Assembly (NCBI GenBank): GCA_035546175.1
Contig: DASZWW010000408.1
Location: forward strand, 1-31,410
DNA from: DASZFV01 sp035546175
GTDB lineage: Bacteria; Myxococcota_A; Polyangia; Fen-1088
Reading direction: 5' to 3'
DNA length: 31,410 nucleotides
The position numbers were made by a program, and so were the translations under genes. Each line of letters begins with the position of its first letter. The stretch's first letter is position 1. The notes beneath the pieces are model-generated. The model was not told the origin of the DNA, made no database searches, and saw nothing but the letters and a program-made list of their open reading frames with translations. This document shows positions 1-9,170 of this stretch, piece after piece.

Positions 1-1
1 G

Positions 2-1498
2 GGCGCCGGCCAGGGCGGCGCGGCGGGCGCGGGAGGCACGCCGCCGCCGCCCCCGCCGTGGGACGACAGCCTGCGCGCCCGCGCCGCCGCCGGCATGGCG
101 CCGCTGCAAGCCTGGTACGACGCCACGACGGGCCTCTGGGACACGACCGACTGGTGGACGAGCGCGAACCAGCTCGAGACGGTGATCGACTACTCGCGCG
201 AGACGGGCGATCCCACGTACCTCGACGACGTCGACACGACCTTCGTCAAGAACCAGGCGAGCAACTTCGATCGCTTCGGCTTCTACGACGACGACGGGTG
301 GTGGGCCATCGCCTGGATCAAGGCCTACGACCTCAGCCACCAGCAGAAGTACCTCGACATGGCGAAGACGATCTTCACGCGCATGTCGGGCGGCTGGGAC
401 GACAAGTGCGGCGGCGGAATCTACTGGGCGTCGGCCAAGGCGGGCTCGGACGGCCTCAAGAACAAGAACGCCATCCCCAACTCGCTCTTCCTGCAGGTCG
501 CGGCCAAGCTGCACCGGCGCACGCCCGGCGACGCCGGGCCGGGCAGCTACCTCGACTGGGCCCAGCGCGAGTGGACGTGGTTCAAGGGCACCGGGATGAT
601 CGGGTCGAACGGCCTGGTCGTCGACGGGCTCGACGCGCTCACGACGTGCAAGCCGGCGGGGCCGACGTTCACGTACAACCAGGGCGTGCTCGTGGGCGGG
701 CTGGTCGACCTGGCGGCGGGCGCCGGGGACGCGACGCTCCTCGATCAGGCGGCCGCGATCGCGCGCGCGACCGAGACGCTGATGGTCGACGCGAACGGCA
801 CGCTGAAGGAGGCGCCCTGCGGCGGCGACGTCTGCACGCAGTTCAAGGGCGTGTTCATGCGCAACCTCGCGGCGCTCTACCGCGCGCGTCCGACGGCCGC
901 CGACCAGGCCTTCATGCGCCACCAGAGCGACCAGGTCTGGGGCGGCCCCGACAAGAACGCGCAGGACCAGTTCGGCTACGAGTGGCACCTGCCCTTCGAC
1001 AAGGCCACGGCCTCGCGGCAGAGCTCGGCGCTCGACGCGCTCGTCGCCGCCGTCATGTCGTCGAACCTGAACCTCTCGCTCGTGGGCGCGACGGCGACGG
1101 CGAGCGCGGCCTGCGCGGCCGCCGAGGGCGCGGCCAACGCGCTCGACGGCAGCTCGCGCTGGAACAGCAAGTGGTGCGCCGGCGGGGCGGGGGACCAGAC
1201 GCTCACCGTGGACCTCGGCGCCGCGCGCAAGATCGTCGGCTTCCGGCTGCGTCACGCGGGCGCGGGCGGCGAGAGCGCGGGCTGGAACACGCGCGACTTC
1301 GAGCTCGACACGAGCGGCGACGGCCAGAGCTGGGCGCGCGCCGTCACCGTGGTCGGCAACACGGCCAGCGTGACGACGCACCCCATCGCGCCGCTCACGC
1401 AGCGCTACGTGCGCCTCCACGTCACCACCGCGGGGACGGCCGTCGACGCGCCCGCGGCCCGGATCTACGAGCTCGAGACGTTCGGCACCGGTCTTTAG
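2..1498 (+). CDS. Secreted GH76-like glycosidase with C-terminal F5/8-type domain (5' partial)
   Basis: The reading frame is open from the window edge, so the true start and any signal peptide lie outside. The first visible residues are a Gly/Ala-rich then Pro-rich linker, as in exported myxobacterial proteins. The next roughly 320 residues resemble glycoside hydrolase family 76 (alpha-1,6-mannanase type, (alpha/alpha)6 barrel): Trp-rich N-terminal helices, an acidic triplet DDD followed by GWWA at 287-307 (candidate catalytic acids), the segment around AIAWIKAYD, and a YNQG motif near 676. The last roughly 135 residues (from about 1085) look like a discoidin/F5/8 type C carbohydrate-binding domain, with an ALDGSSRWNSKW motif and ending YELETFG. 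Likely role: mannan degradation outside the cell. The family call rests on remembered motifs, not alignment; the exact substrate is unknown. Confidence 0.85.
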   Translation, partial: GAGQGGAAGAGGTPPPPPPWDDSLRARAAAGMAPLQAWYDATTGLWDTTDWWTSANQLETVIDYSRETGDPTYLDDVDTTFVKNQASNFDRFGFYDDDGWWAIAWIKAYDLSHQQKYLDMAKTIFTRMSGGWDDKCGGGIYWASAKAGSDGLKNKNAIPNSLFLQVAAKLHRRTPGDAGPGSYLDWAQREWTWFKGTGMIGSNGLVVDGLDALTTCKPAGPTFTYNQGVLVGGLVDLAAGAGDATLLDQAAAIARATETLMVDANGTLKEAPCGGDVCTQFKGVFMRNLAALYRARPTAADQAFMRHQSDQVWGGPDKNAQDQFGYEWHLPFDKATASRQSSALDALVAAVMSSNLNLSLVGATATASAACAAAEGAANALDGSSRWNSKWCAGGAGDQTLTVDLGAARKIVGFRLRHAGAGGESAGWNTRDFELDTSGDGQSWARAVTVVGNTASVTTHPIAPLTQRYVRLHVTTAGTAVDAPAARIYELETFGTGL

Positions 1499-1556
1499 AC
1501 CCCACGGGAGATCCCGGGGGCGGCGGGGTTCTCCGTGCATCGCCGCTCGGGGCTGC

Positions 1557-1562
1557 TACCTT
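1557..1562 (+). promoter_or_regulatory. -10-like hexamer TACCTT before HlyIII gene
   Basis: TACCTT ends 8 bases before an in-frame TTG at 1571, and there is no Shine-Dalgarno sequence. The spacing matches the other leaderless-type starts in the window. No convincing -35 was seen. Confidence 0.4.
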
Positions 1563-1570
1563 TTGGGCCG

Positions 1571-2320
1571 TTGTCAACCGGCCCCTGTCTCATCCGGGCC
1601 ATCCCCGGATTCTTCGAACCGATCAGCTCCTTGTCGCACCTCGCGGCCGCCGCCGTGGGCCTCGTCGGCGCCATTCCGCTCGTGCGTCACGGGCGCGGCA
1701 GCCGCGGCCGCTTCGCCTCCGTGCTCGTCTATGCCTTCTCGGTCGTGGCGATGCTCACGATCAGCGGCACCTACCACGCGCTCCAGGGGGGCGGCGCCGC
1801 GCGCCACACCTGGCGCCGGCTCGACTACAGCGCGATCTGGCTGCTCATCGCGGGCACGTTCACGGCCATCCACGGCGTCATGCACCAGGGCCGCTGGCGC
1901 TCGTGGATGCTCGTCGCCATCTGGACGCTCGCCGTCTCGTGCGGCCTCCTGCAAGCCTTGCGCTTCGACCTCTTCAGCGGCCCCGCCGGGTTGCTGCTCT
2001 ACCTCGGCCTCGGGTGGGTGGGCGTCCTGTCGATCATCAAGCTCGGCCGCCAACTCGGGTTCCTCACGGTGTGGCCCATGTGGGCCGCCGGGCTCGTCTA
2101 CTCTGCGGGCGCGATCCTCGAGGCCTGCAGGCGGCCCACGCTCATCGCCGGCTGGGTCGGCCCGCACGAGGTGTTCCACCTGGCCGTCATCACCGGCATC
2201 GCGCTGCACTGGGCGTTCATCCGCCAGGTCGTGACCGTCTTCGCGCCGTCGCCCGCGCTCGCCGGCGTCACGAGCCTCGCGCCGCGCCCCCCACCTGCCG
2301 ACGCGGACCTCCGCGGGTGA
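1571..2320 (+). CDS. Hemolysin III / PAQR family membrane protein
   Basis: This is a seven-helix integral membrane protein of the HlyIII/PAQR (adiponectin-receptor-like) family, whose members are zinc-site membrane hydrolase-like proteins. Family marks are the N-terminal IPGFFEPISSLSH segment (S-x2-H), SGTYHAL, a following RRLDYSAIW, and the C-terminal H-x3-H in GPHEVFHLAV. The spacing of these His/Asp residues fits the metal site. I start it at TTG 1571, because TACCTT 8 bases upstream looks like a leaderless promoter. An alternative GTG at 1535 adds 12 residues but would place that hexamer inside the gene. Its stop overlaps the next gene's GTG by four bases (GTGA), indicating translational coupling. 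Activity as a hemolysin is not implied. Confidence 0.88.
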   Translation: MSTGPCLIRAIPGFFEPISSLSHLAAAAVGLVGAIPLVRHGRGSRGRFASVLVYAFSVVAMLTISGTYHALQGGGAARHTWRRLDYSAIWLLIAGTFTAIHGVMHQGRWRSWMLVAIWTLAVSCGLLQALRFDLFSGPAGLLLYLGLGWVGVLSIIKLGRQLGFLTVWPMWAAGLVYSAGAILEACRRPTLIAGWVGPHEVFHLAVITGIALHWAFIRQVVTVFAPSPALAGVTSLAPRPPPADADLRG

Positions 2321-3012
2321 GCCGGGGCGTCCTCTGGGGCGCGTGCTTCGTGCTGCTCGCGGTGGCGAGCGGCGCCGCGCTCCTGGGGATCGCCATGGCC
2401 CTCTACCCCGGCGGCACGGCCCTCGACGCGCACGCGCCCGGTCACTCGTTCTGGCTGAACTTCCTCTGCGATCTGACGTCGCCCGTCGCGCGCAACGGCG
2501 TCGCCAACGGGGCGGGCGCGCGAGCGGCGCGCGCGGCGATGCTCACGCTGTCCCTCGGCCTCGGCGCGACCTGGCTCGTCGTCCCCGCGTTCCTGCCGGG
2601 CGCCCCGGGCGGTCGCCCGAGCGCGGCGCGCCTCATCCGGGGCTCGGGGGCGCTCTGCGTGAGCGCCCTCGTCGTCGTGCCGCTCGTGCCCGGGAGCGCG
2701 CACATCGTCGCGATCTTCACGGCGGCGGCCGCGGGCCTGACGGCGGGCGTCTCGACCGTCGTCGCGCTCGCGCGCAGCCACGGCCCCGCGCGCCGCTGGC
2801 TGCCGCTCGCCGCCGTGCTCGCGGCGACGGCGGCCGACTCGATCTTCTACGCGCAGGCGGTGGCCGCGCGCCCGCTCCCGCCGCGCCCCGAGCTCCCCGC
2901 CGTCCAGCGCGTCGGCCTGCTGCTGGCCCTCGGCTGGATGGTCGCGACGGCGCTCGAGATCCTCCTCGCGCACCGGCGCGCTCATCGGGCGGAGCGGCCC
3001 GGCCGGTCGTAG
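2317..3012 (+). CDS. Multi-pass membrane protein (DUF998-like?)
   Basis: This 231-residue protein has about six hydrophobic segments and little else. The first helix is followed by a loop containing FWLNFLCDLTSP, reminiscent of the N-terminal FLSDL-type motif of DUF998 proteins, though that assignment is weak. The start is GTG 2317, overlapping the HlyIII stop by four bases, and the frame then runs uninterrupted to TAG 3010-3012. That TAG also forms the first three bases of the next gene's putative -10 hexamer. Function is unknown; co-transcription with the HlyIII gene suggests an envelope role. Confidence 0.75.
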   Translation: MSRGVLWGACFVLLAVASGAALLGIAMALYPGGTALDAHAPGHSFWLNFLCDLTSPVARNGVANGAGARAARAAMLTLSLGLGATWLVVPAFLPGAPGGRPSAARLIRGSGALCVSALVVVPLVPGSAHIVAIFTAAAAGLTAGVSTVVALARSHGPARRWLPLAAVLAATAADSIFYAQAVAARPLPPRPELPAVQRVGLLLALGWMVATALEILLAHRRAHRAERPGRS

Positions 3013-3015
3013 ACT
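3010..3015 (+). promoter_or_regulatory. -10-like hexamer TAGACT before DUF962 gene
   Basis: TAGACT lies 6 bases before ATG 3022 and there is no Shine-Dalgarno sequence. Its TAG is also the stop codon of the preceding gene. The same TAGACT at the same 6-base distance precedes the kinase gene at 4615. Confidence 0.55.
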
Positions 3016-3021
3016 TCGGTG

Positions 3022-3393
3022 ATGGCAGGGCGCATCGAGACGTTCGAGGAGTTCTGGCCCTTCTACCTCGGCGAGCACGCGAGGCCCGGGACGCGCGCGC
3101 TCCACATCGCCGGCTCGACCGTGGGGCTCGTCGCCGGCGTGCTGGCCGCCGTGCTCCGCATGCCCGCGCTGCTGCTCGTCGCCCTCGCGGCCGGCTACGC
3201 CTTCTCCTGGATCTCGCACGCGACCATCGAGCACAACAGGCCCGCAACCTTCACTCATCCCCTCTGGTCCTTCGCGGCCGACTGGAAGATGTGGGCCCTC
3301 GCCGTGACGGGCCGGCTCGGCCGCGAGCTCGAGCGCGCAGGCGTCCGGCCCCGTCCGGCGTCCGGCGGGCGCGGCGCGACCGGCGCCACCTAG
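3022..3393 (+). CDS. DUF962 / Mpo1-like membrane protein
   Basis: This 123-residue protein matches the DUF962/Mpo1-like family by its pattern: FEEFWPFYLGEH near the N-terminus, RALHIAGS before the first hydrophobic hairpin, and WISHATIEHNRPATFTHPLW before the last segment. Yeast Mpo1, the characterised member, is an iron-dependent dioxygenase that shortens 2-hydroxy fatty acids. The conserved histidines here (EH, LH, SH, EHN, THP) suit a metal site, so a lipid-modifying role is plausible but inferred. ATG 3022 is preferred over GTG 3019 because TAGACT ends 6 bases before it. The stop overlaps the stop of the convergent gene through a shared CTAG. Confidence 0.88.
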   Translation: MAGRIETFEEFWPFYLGEHARPGTRALHIAGSTVGLVAGVLAAVLRMPALLLVALAAGYAFSWISHATIEHNRPATFTHPLWSFAADWKMWALAVTGRLGRELERAGVRPRPASGGRGATGAT

Positions 3394-3587
3394 CGAGGCT
3401 GCGTCGGCGTCTCGACGGGGTGCGTGAGCGCGCCCGCGTTCCGCGTCACGTGCCGCCCGCGAAAGCTCGCCGCCACGACCCACAGCACGAGCACGACGGC
3501 GAACAACGCGGCGACGAGCACGGCCACCTTCTTGCCGCGGCCCGTCTCCAGATCGTGCATGAGGGCTCGATCTTCCCGGTAGCTCAT
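3390..3587 (-). CDS. Small single-pass membrane protein, 65 aa
   Basis: It encodes a charged N-terminus (MSYREDRALMHDLETG), a Lys/Arg anchor and one hydrophobic helix (about residues 20-42), then a short polar tail. No family is recognised. Its reality is supported by a good promoter: TTGAAA at 3616-3621, a 16-base spacer, and TACCTT at 3594-3599, only 6 bases before the ATG. It would therefore be transcribed without a 5' leader. Its stop overlaps the convergent DUF962 gene's stop by four bases. Confidence 0.65.
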   Translation of the reverse strand: MSYREDRALMHDLETGRGKKVAVLVAALFAVVLVLWVVAASFRGRHVTRNAGALTHPVETPTQPR

Positions 3588-3593
3588 GCCAGG

Positions 3594-3621
3594 AAGGTAA
3601 GCATCCGAGCGCTGGTTTCAA
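3594..3621 (-). promoter_or_regulatory. Sigma-70-like promoter TTGAAA-N16-TACCTT
   Basis: On the minus strand, -35 TTGAAA (3616-3621) and -10 TACCTT (3594-3599) are 16 bases apart. The ATG at 3587 follows the -10 by 6 bases, so the transcript should begin at or next to the start codon. This is the most complete of the leaderless-type promoters in the window. Confidence 0.65.
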
Positions 3622-3643
3622 GGCACGCCTTACAGGCGGGCCC

Positions 3644-4489
3644 TCAGGCCGCGATCCGCGCCGGCGCTGCGCTGACGCCGCGGCCCAGCAGGCGGACCTC
3701 GCGCGGACCCGCCTCGACGAACGGCGACCTGCGGACGAACTCGCGCAGCGTCGTCGGCGGGATGTCCACCGCGACCGCCTGGGCGCGCAGCTCGGCGCGC
3801 GTGAGGCGACCACCAGCACGACGGAGCAGCTCGACGATCGTCCCCTCGGCGCGCGCGAGCTGGGCCGGAACGAACGTGGCGCGTGGCTCGACCCAGCCGT
3901 CGAGGACGTCGCAGCCGGCGATCTCCGACAGGTAGCGCACGACGACGGCGCGCGGCGCCGTCGCGACCGTCGCGGCGCGCTTGCCGAGCGCGCTCACGAG
4001 GTCGGCGAGGGGCAGCCGCTCCGCGACGGCGAAGATCTTCCGGAGCGCCAGGCCGACTTGGCTGCTCGACTCCGCGAGCGAGAACCAGCCGGACGCTTCG
4101 TCGAGCCACCTCAAGCCCGGGAGCGTCACGAGCACGCGCGCCGCCGCGGCCTCGTCGAGCGCGCGCGCTGACCGCGAACGGACCCGCTCGATGACCCCCT
4201 TCACCGAAGCCAAGCCGAAGGTGAGGACCGACTGCGTCCCCGCCGAGATCAGCGCGTCGGCCGAGGCCAGGCTCGTCGGAGACACGAGCACGTCGGCGCC
4301 AGCCCGGCGGACGCGCCTGAAGGGCACGGGCAGGTCCGACGCCTTGAACAGCCTCACCACCTCGTCCACGCCCAGTCGCTCGCTCGCGACGCCGCCGTCG
4401 ACGAGGAGCGGGCCGAGCGCGTCGGGGGCGAAGGGCAGACGGCGCGCGATGAGCGCCGCCGCAGGCATGAGGAGCGAGGCCTCGTGCAT
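3644..4489 (-). CDS. Orphan protein with HTH/winged-helix-like segments
   Basis: This 281-residue soluble protein has no recognised name. Two C-terminal stretches look like tandem winged-helix folds. The first (about residues 120-165) contains LPGLRWLDEASGWFSL and then a helix-rich region. The second (about 215-270) contains TIVELLRRAGGRLTRAELR followed by PPTTLREFVRRSPFVE, a pattern I associate with bacterial DNA-binding proteins of unknown partners. The N-terminal half is helical with a hydrophobic core and no membrane segment. It is divergent from the kinase gene at 4615. TATTCT lies 10 bases before the ATG, with two 11-base direct repeats just upstream that could be an operator, perhaps its own. 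DNA binding is an inference. Confidence 0.75.
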   Translation of the reverse strand: MHEASLLMPAAALIARRLPFAPDALGPLLVDGGVASERLGVDEVVRLFKASDLPVPFRRVRRAGADVLVSPTSLASADALISAGTQSVLTFGLASVKGVIERVRSRSARALDEAAAARVLVTLPGLRWLDEASGWFSLAESSSQVGLALRKIFAVAERLPLADLVSALGKRAATVATAPRAVVVRYLSEIAGCDVLDGWVEPRATFVPAQLARAEGTIVELLRRAGGRLTRAELRAQAVAVDIPPTTLREFVRRSPFVEAGPREVRLLGRGVSAAPARIAA

Positions 4490-4499
4490 CCTGCTTTGC

Positions 4500-4505
4500 A
4501 GAATA
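4500..4505 (-). promoter_or_regulatory. -10-like hexamer TATTCT
   Basis: TATTCT on the minus strand lies 10 bases before ATG 4489, in a locally AT-rich patch. A weak -35 (ACATTT, 4523-4528) sits 17 bases upstream. Confidence 0.5.
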
Positions 4506-4506
4506 C

Positions 4507-4528
4507 GAGAGAAATGTGAACGAAATGT
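4507..4528. repeat. Two 11-bp direct repeats (operator-like)
   Basis: Plus-strand units gagagaaatgt (4507-4517) and gaacgaaatgt (4518-4528) agree at 9 of 11 positions and are head-to-tail, one helical turn apart. They fill the spacer and -35 region upstream of the minus-strand TATTCT, a classic place for an operator. Confidence 0.4.
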
Positions 4529-4602
4529 TTCTGGCAGGATAAGTGAGTGTAACTACGCGCTCGGATGGGGTTTCGACGATCTCTCGGGGGCAGCCGCCGC
4601 GT

Positions 4603-4608
4603 TAGACT
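4603..4608 (+). promoter_or_regulatory. -10-like hexamer TAGACT before kinase gene
   Basis: TAGACT ends 6 bases before GTG 4615, with no Shine-Dalgarno sequence in between. Hexamer and distance are identical to those at 3010-3015. Confidence 0.55.
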
Positions 4609-4614
4609 GCGGTC

Positions 4615-6331
4615 GTGCACCGGGCTCCCTTGGTCGGGATCATGGTCGCGCTGGTCGCAGCGGTGCTCGCGGTTTCTCTCTGGACGATGCGGCGCGCGGA
4701 CCGCGCGGGGCTGCGCGAGCTCCGGGAGAGCGAGGCGCGGCTCGCCCGGGACACCGCCACCTCGCTCGAGGCGTACCTCACGTCCTTCGATCGCGACACC
4801 CGCCTGCTCGCCGCGCTCGCCACGACCACGCGCAGGTTGCCGACCCCGGAGCGGGCACAAAACGCGGCCATCCTCGACGCCTTCCAGGCGCTCGCGACGG
4901 TGGTGCCACAGTACCGCACGGTCACGCTCTTCCACACGGGGCGTCCGTCGATCGTGGCGGTCGACCCCACCGAGGATCGCGCGCGCGTCGCGCCCGCGCT
5001 CGTCGCGGCCAGCGAGCGCCTGGCCGCGGAGGCGATCGCCGGGAGCAGGACCGTCGGCGCGGGGCCCGTCACGCTCGATGCCGGACGTTCGTTCTACTTC
5101 TACGCCGCGCCCGCCGGGCCGGCGGAGGCGGTCGTCGTCACCTCGGACGCCGGGCTCATGCTCGAGGCGGTCTCGCGCCGCCCCGGCGACGCGCACGGGC
5201 TGGTCGTCGTGGATCCGAAGGGCGCCGTCTGGCTCGGCTGCGAGAGCCACGAGCGCTGCCGCCTCTTCCCCGCGGGCTCGGACGAGGCCGCCGAGATCGT
5301 CGCGACCCTCGAGGCCGGCACGCGAGATGGCCCCGCCCTCGCGCACCCGAGCGTCGCGCGGCTCGGGCTGCCCGTCCAGGCCGCCGTGGGCGTCGCGCCG
5401 GGCGTGGCGTCGCCGCTCGGGACGTGGTCCGTGGCGGACATCGCGCCCGCCGCCAACCTCGAGGTGCGCCGGCGCGGCTTCTTGCGCCAGCTGGTCATGA
5501 CGACGGCGGGCGTCGCGCTGGCGATCCTCGCGGTCGGCTGGCTCATCCTGCGCCAGCACGCCAAGGCGGCGGCGCTCGAGGCGCGCGTCGAGGCGGCCGA
5601 GGAGGTCGCGCGTCTGCAGCGGCAGCTCGTGCGCGCCGAGAAGCTCGTCACGGTGGGCGTCCTCTCGGCCGGGATCGCCCACGACATCGGGACGCCGCTC
5701 GCCGTCGTGCGCGGGCGCGCCGAGCACATGCTGGAGCGCCGGATGGATCGCCGCGACGTCGAAGACCTGCGCTCGGTCGTCGGCGAGATCGACCGCATCT
5801 CGTCGACGATCCGCCAGGTCCTCGACTTCTCGCGCGAGCAGCCCGTGGCGATGGGACGGACCGACGCGCGCGCCGCCATCGTCCGCGCCCTCGAGCTGCT
5901 CGAGTGGCGCGTGGCCGCCAAGCACGTCGTCGTCGAGATCGACGCGCCGGCCGGCCTGCCGCCGCTCGCCGCGGCCGCGGATCACCTGGAGCAGGTCCTC
6001 GTGAACCTCCTGCTCAACGCCTGCGACGCCTCGCGCCCGGGCGGCGTCATCCGCGTGAGCGCGGGCCTCGACGGCGCGCGCCAGGGGCGCCTGCGCATCG
6101 AGGTGGCCGATCGCGGCGGCGGGATCCCGCCGCACCACCTGAACGCGGTCTTCGATCCTTACTTCACGACCAAGGCGCGCGGCGAGGGGACGGGACTCGG
6201 GCTCGCCATCGTGAGCCAGATCGTGCGCAGCCACCGCGGCGAGATCGCCCTGCGCAGCACGGTCGGCCTGGGGACGGTCGTGGCGCTCTCCTGGCCGCTC
6301 GCGCCGGCGGCGCCCGAGGGAAGGCTGCGCG

Positions 6332-6339
<8 letters not shown>
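4615..6339 (+). CDS. NtrB-like membrane sensor histidine kinase
   Basis: This 574-residue kinase has a membrane helix at about residues 6-25, a periplasmic sensor region of about 260 residues that resembles a Cache-type domain, and a second helix at about 293-313. A coiled coil and a HisKA/HATPase_c core follow. The phospho-acceptor is His356 in AGIAHDIGTPL, the HD-x-GTPL form of the H box common in kinases paired with NtrC-type regulators. The N box NLLLNACDAS, G1 DRGGGI, F box FDPYFTTK and G2 GEGTGLGLAI are all intact. The GTG start follows a TAGACT hexamer by 6 bases. The gene overlaps the following sigma-54 activator by 8 bases, so the two form one operon. The ligand is unknown. Confidence 0.93.
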
Positions 6340-7690
<1,351 letters not shown>

Positions 7691-7710
7691 CGCCGCGTCG
7701 CGAGGAGCTC

Positions 7711-7956
7711 CTAGGAGCCGCTCTCGACCCGCCGGATCACGACCGTCAGGCGGCGGGAGTCGGCAGCCCTGGCCCGCGTCGCGGGGCGCGCCTCGACGAC
7801 GACGAAGCGCGACCCGCCCATGTCGAGTCGCGTCTCGGAGGTGAAGGTCTCGGGCAGGCGGTCGAGCGGCACGCGCCAGGTGGCGACGACCCGCCTCGTG
7901 CCCTCCTCCTCGAAGGTCACGGTGATGGGCTTCTTCAGCAGGCCCGCGAAGAGCAT
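7711..7956 (-). CDS. Hypothetical protein, 81 aa
   Basis: This is a short soluble protein of alternating hydrophobic residues, apparently mostly beta strands (ITVTFEEEG, VVATWRVPL, RFVVVEARP, LTVVIRRV). No family is recognised. It starts 7 bases after the stop of the zinc-ribbon gene and is the last gene of the minus-strand run, ending 20 bases from the convergent NtrC-like gene. The tight spacing supports co-expression with the upstream gene. Confidence 0.65.
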   Translation of the reverse strand: MLFAGLLKKPITVTFEEEGTRRVVATWRVPLDRLPETFTSETRLDMGGSRFVVVEARPATRARAADSRRLTVVIRRVESGS

Positions 7957-7963
7957 CTCGTCA

Positions 7964-8305
7964 TTACTTCTTGGGCACGAGGCCGAGCGTGAGGCGTCCC
8001 GCGACGATCGACCCCACGGCGAAGACGGCGAGGATCGCGAGCGTGCCGATCAGGACGGACGTCATCGACCCGCCGTGGCCGCGCGTCAGCTTGCCGAAGA
8101 GCAGCACGCCCGGGCCCATGCTCACGACGCCTCCGAGGACCGAGGCCACCTTGCTCCCGTCGGAGAGATCATAACGGCCGCCGCAGGACTCGCACTTGTA
8201 CGAGCGGTTCCGGTTGTTGGAGGGCAAGAGGCTCGACCATCGAACCCGCACCTGGCGCCCGCAGTGCGGGCAGACACATCCCTTTCGCGTGGACTCTTCA
8301 GCCAT
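7964..8305 (-). CDS. Zinc-ribbon membrane protein
   Basis: This 113-residue protein opens with a four-cysteine zinc ribbon: CPHCGRQ (about residues 12-18) and CESCGGRYDLS (about 38-48). Two hydrophobic helices follow, at about residues 55-72 and 80-103. Such small ribbon-plus-helices proteins are common in Myxococcota and mostly uncharacterised. It begins 18 bases after the universal stress protein gene, so it is probably in the same transcript. Function is unknown. Confidence 0.8.
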   Translation of the reverse strand: MAEESTRKGCVCPHCGRQVRVRWSSLLPSNNRNRSYKCESCGGRYDLSDGSKVASVLGGVVSMGPGVLLFGKLTRGHGGSMTSVLIGTLAILAVFAVGSIVAGRLTLGLVPKK

Positions 8306-8323
8306 GTCGACATCGTGACATTC

Positions 8324-9160
8324 TCAGTGGGTCAGGAACAGGGGGACGGTCGTCTTCTCGACGAGCTGCTGCGTCACCGAGCCCCGGAAGAGGTTGCGCA
8401 GCCGCGAGTGCGCGAAGGCGCCCATGACGATGAGGCCGGCGTCGACCTTCGCGGCGACCTCGAGCAGCGCGTCTGCGACGGGCAGGACGGAGACGACGTT
8501 GTGCACCTCCGCGGCGACGCCCATCTCCCCGAGCGACTCCGCGGCCTTCGTGGCGAGCTCCCAGGCGACGGCGCCGCTGTCATTGATCGTCACGATGTGC
8601 AGCACGCGCCCGCGGTGGAGGCCGCACTCGACGAAGAGCCGCATGGCGCGCTTCGCGGCGAGGCTGCCGTCGTAGGCCAGCACGGCGTTCGGACCCCTGG
8701 CGAGCGGGCCCTCGGGCACGACGATGAGCGGCTTCGTCGCGCCGTGAACGACCGTGTCCCACGTGCGCAGGTCCGTCGCCTCCGTCTCGAAGGAGAAGTT
8801 TGCGTACCGTCCGAGGAGGCCCAGGTCATGGTGTTCGAGCTCGACGAGCAACGTCTCCGCAGCCTTCCCGGTGATCTCCGCCACGCGCGCCTCGACGCCG
8901 GCCGCCCGCGCCTGGGCGAGGAAGCGCTGCTCGGCGTCGCGCGCCTGCTGGCGCGCCTCGAGGAGGAGCTGCTCGTCACGCTCGTGCTTGTAGCTCGAGC
9001 CGCCGATCCCCATGGCCGCTCCCGCCGTGATGGCGGGCTCGTCGACGATGGCGAGGCCGACGAGCGACGCGCCGTCCGTCTTGGCGAGCGCGACCGCGAG
9101 CTCGGTCGCGCGGGCCGTGCCCGTCGAGCCCTCGAGTCCCACGAGAATCGTCTTCAGCAT
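8324..9160 (-). CDS. Tandem-domain universal stress protein
   Basis: This 278-residue protein is made of two UspA-like domains. The first starts MLKTILVGLEGSTGTARATE and ends near KPLIVVPEG; the second starts NAVLAYDGSLAAKRAMR and ends GSVTQQLVEKTTVPLFLTH. In the second domain the nucleotide loop reads GAFAHSRLRNLFRGS, close to the ATP-type G-x2-G-x9-G-S/T signature but with the second Gly replaced by Ala, so nucleotide binding is uncertain. The start is ATG 9160, chosen because a strong GAGGAGG precedes it at proper spacing; upstream in-frame codons would overlap the antiporter gene. It begins 10 bases after the antiporter stop, suggesting a joint role in ion or pH stress. Confidence 0.9.
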   Translation of the reverse strand: MLKTILVGLEGSTGTARATELAVALAKTDGASLVGLAIVDEPAITAGAAMGIGGSSYKHERDEQLLLEARQQARDAEQRFLAQARAAGVEARVAEITGKAAETLLVELEHHDLGLLGRYANFSFETEATDLRTWDTVVHGATKPLIVVPEGPLARGPNAVLAYDGSLAAKRAMRLFVECGLHRGRVLHIVTINDSGAVAWELATKAAESLGEMGVAAEVHNVVSVLPVADALLEVAAKVDAGLIVMGAFAHSRLRNLFRGSVTQQLVEKTTVPLFLTH

Positions 9161-9170
9161 CGCGCCCTCC

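Noticed and set aside
58..1534. Long plus-strand frame running through the glycosidase
   Set aside because: It is out of frame with the recognisable GH76-like and F5/8 sequence. Only its last part, from GTG 2317, is a real gene.
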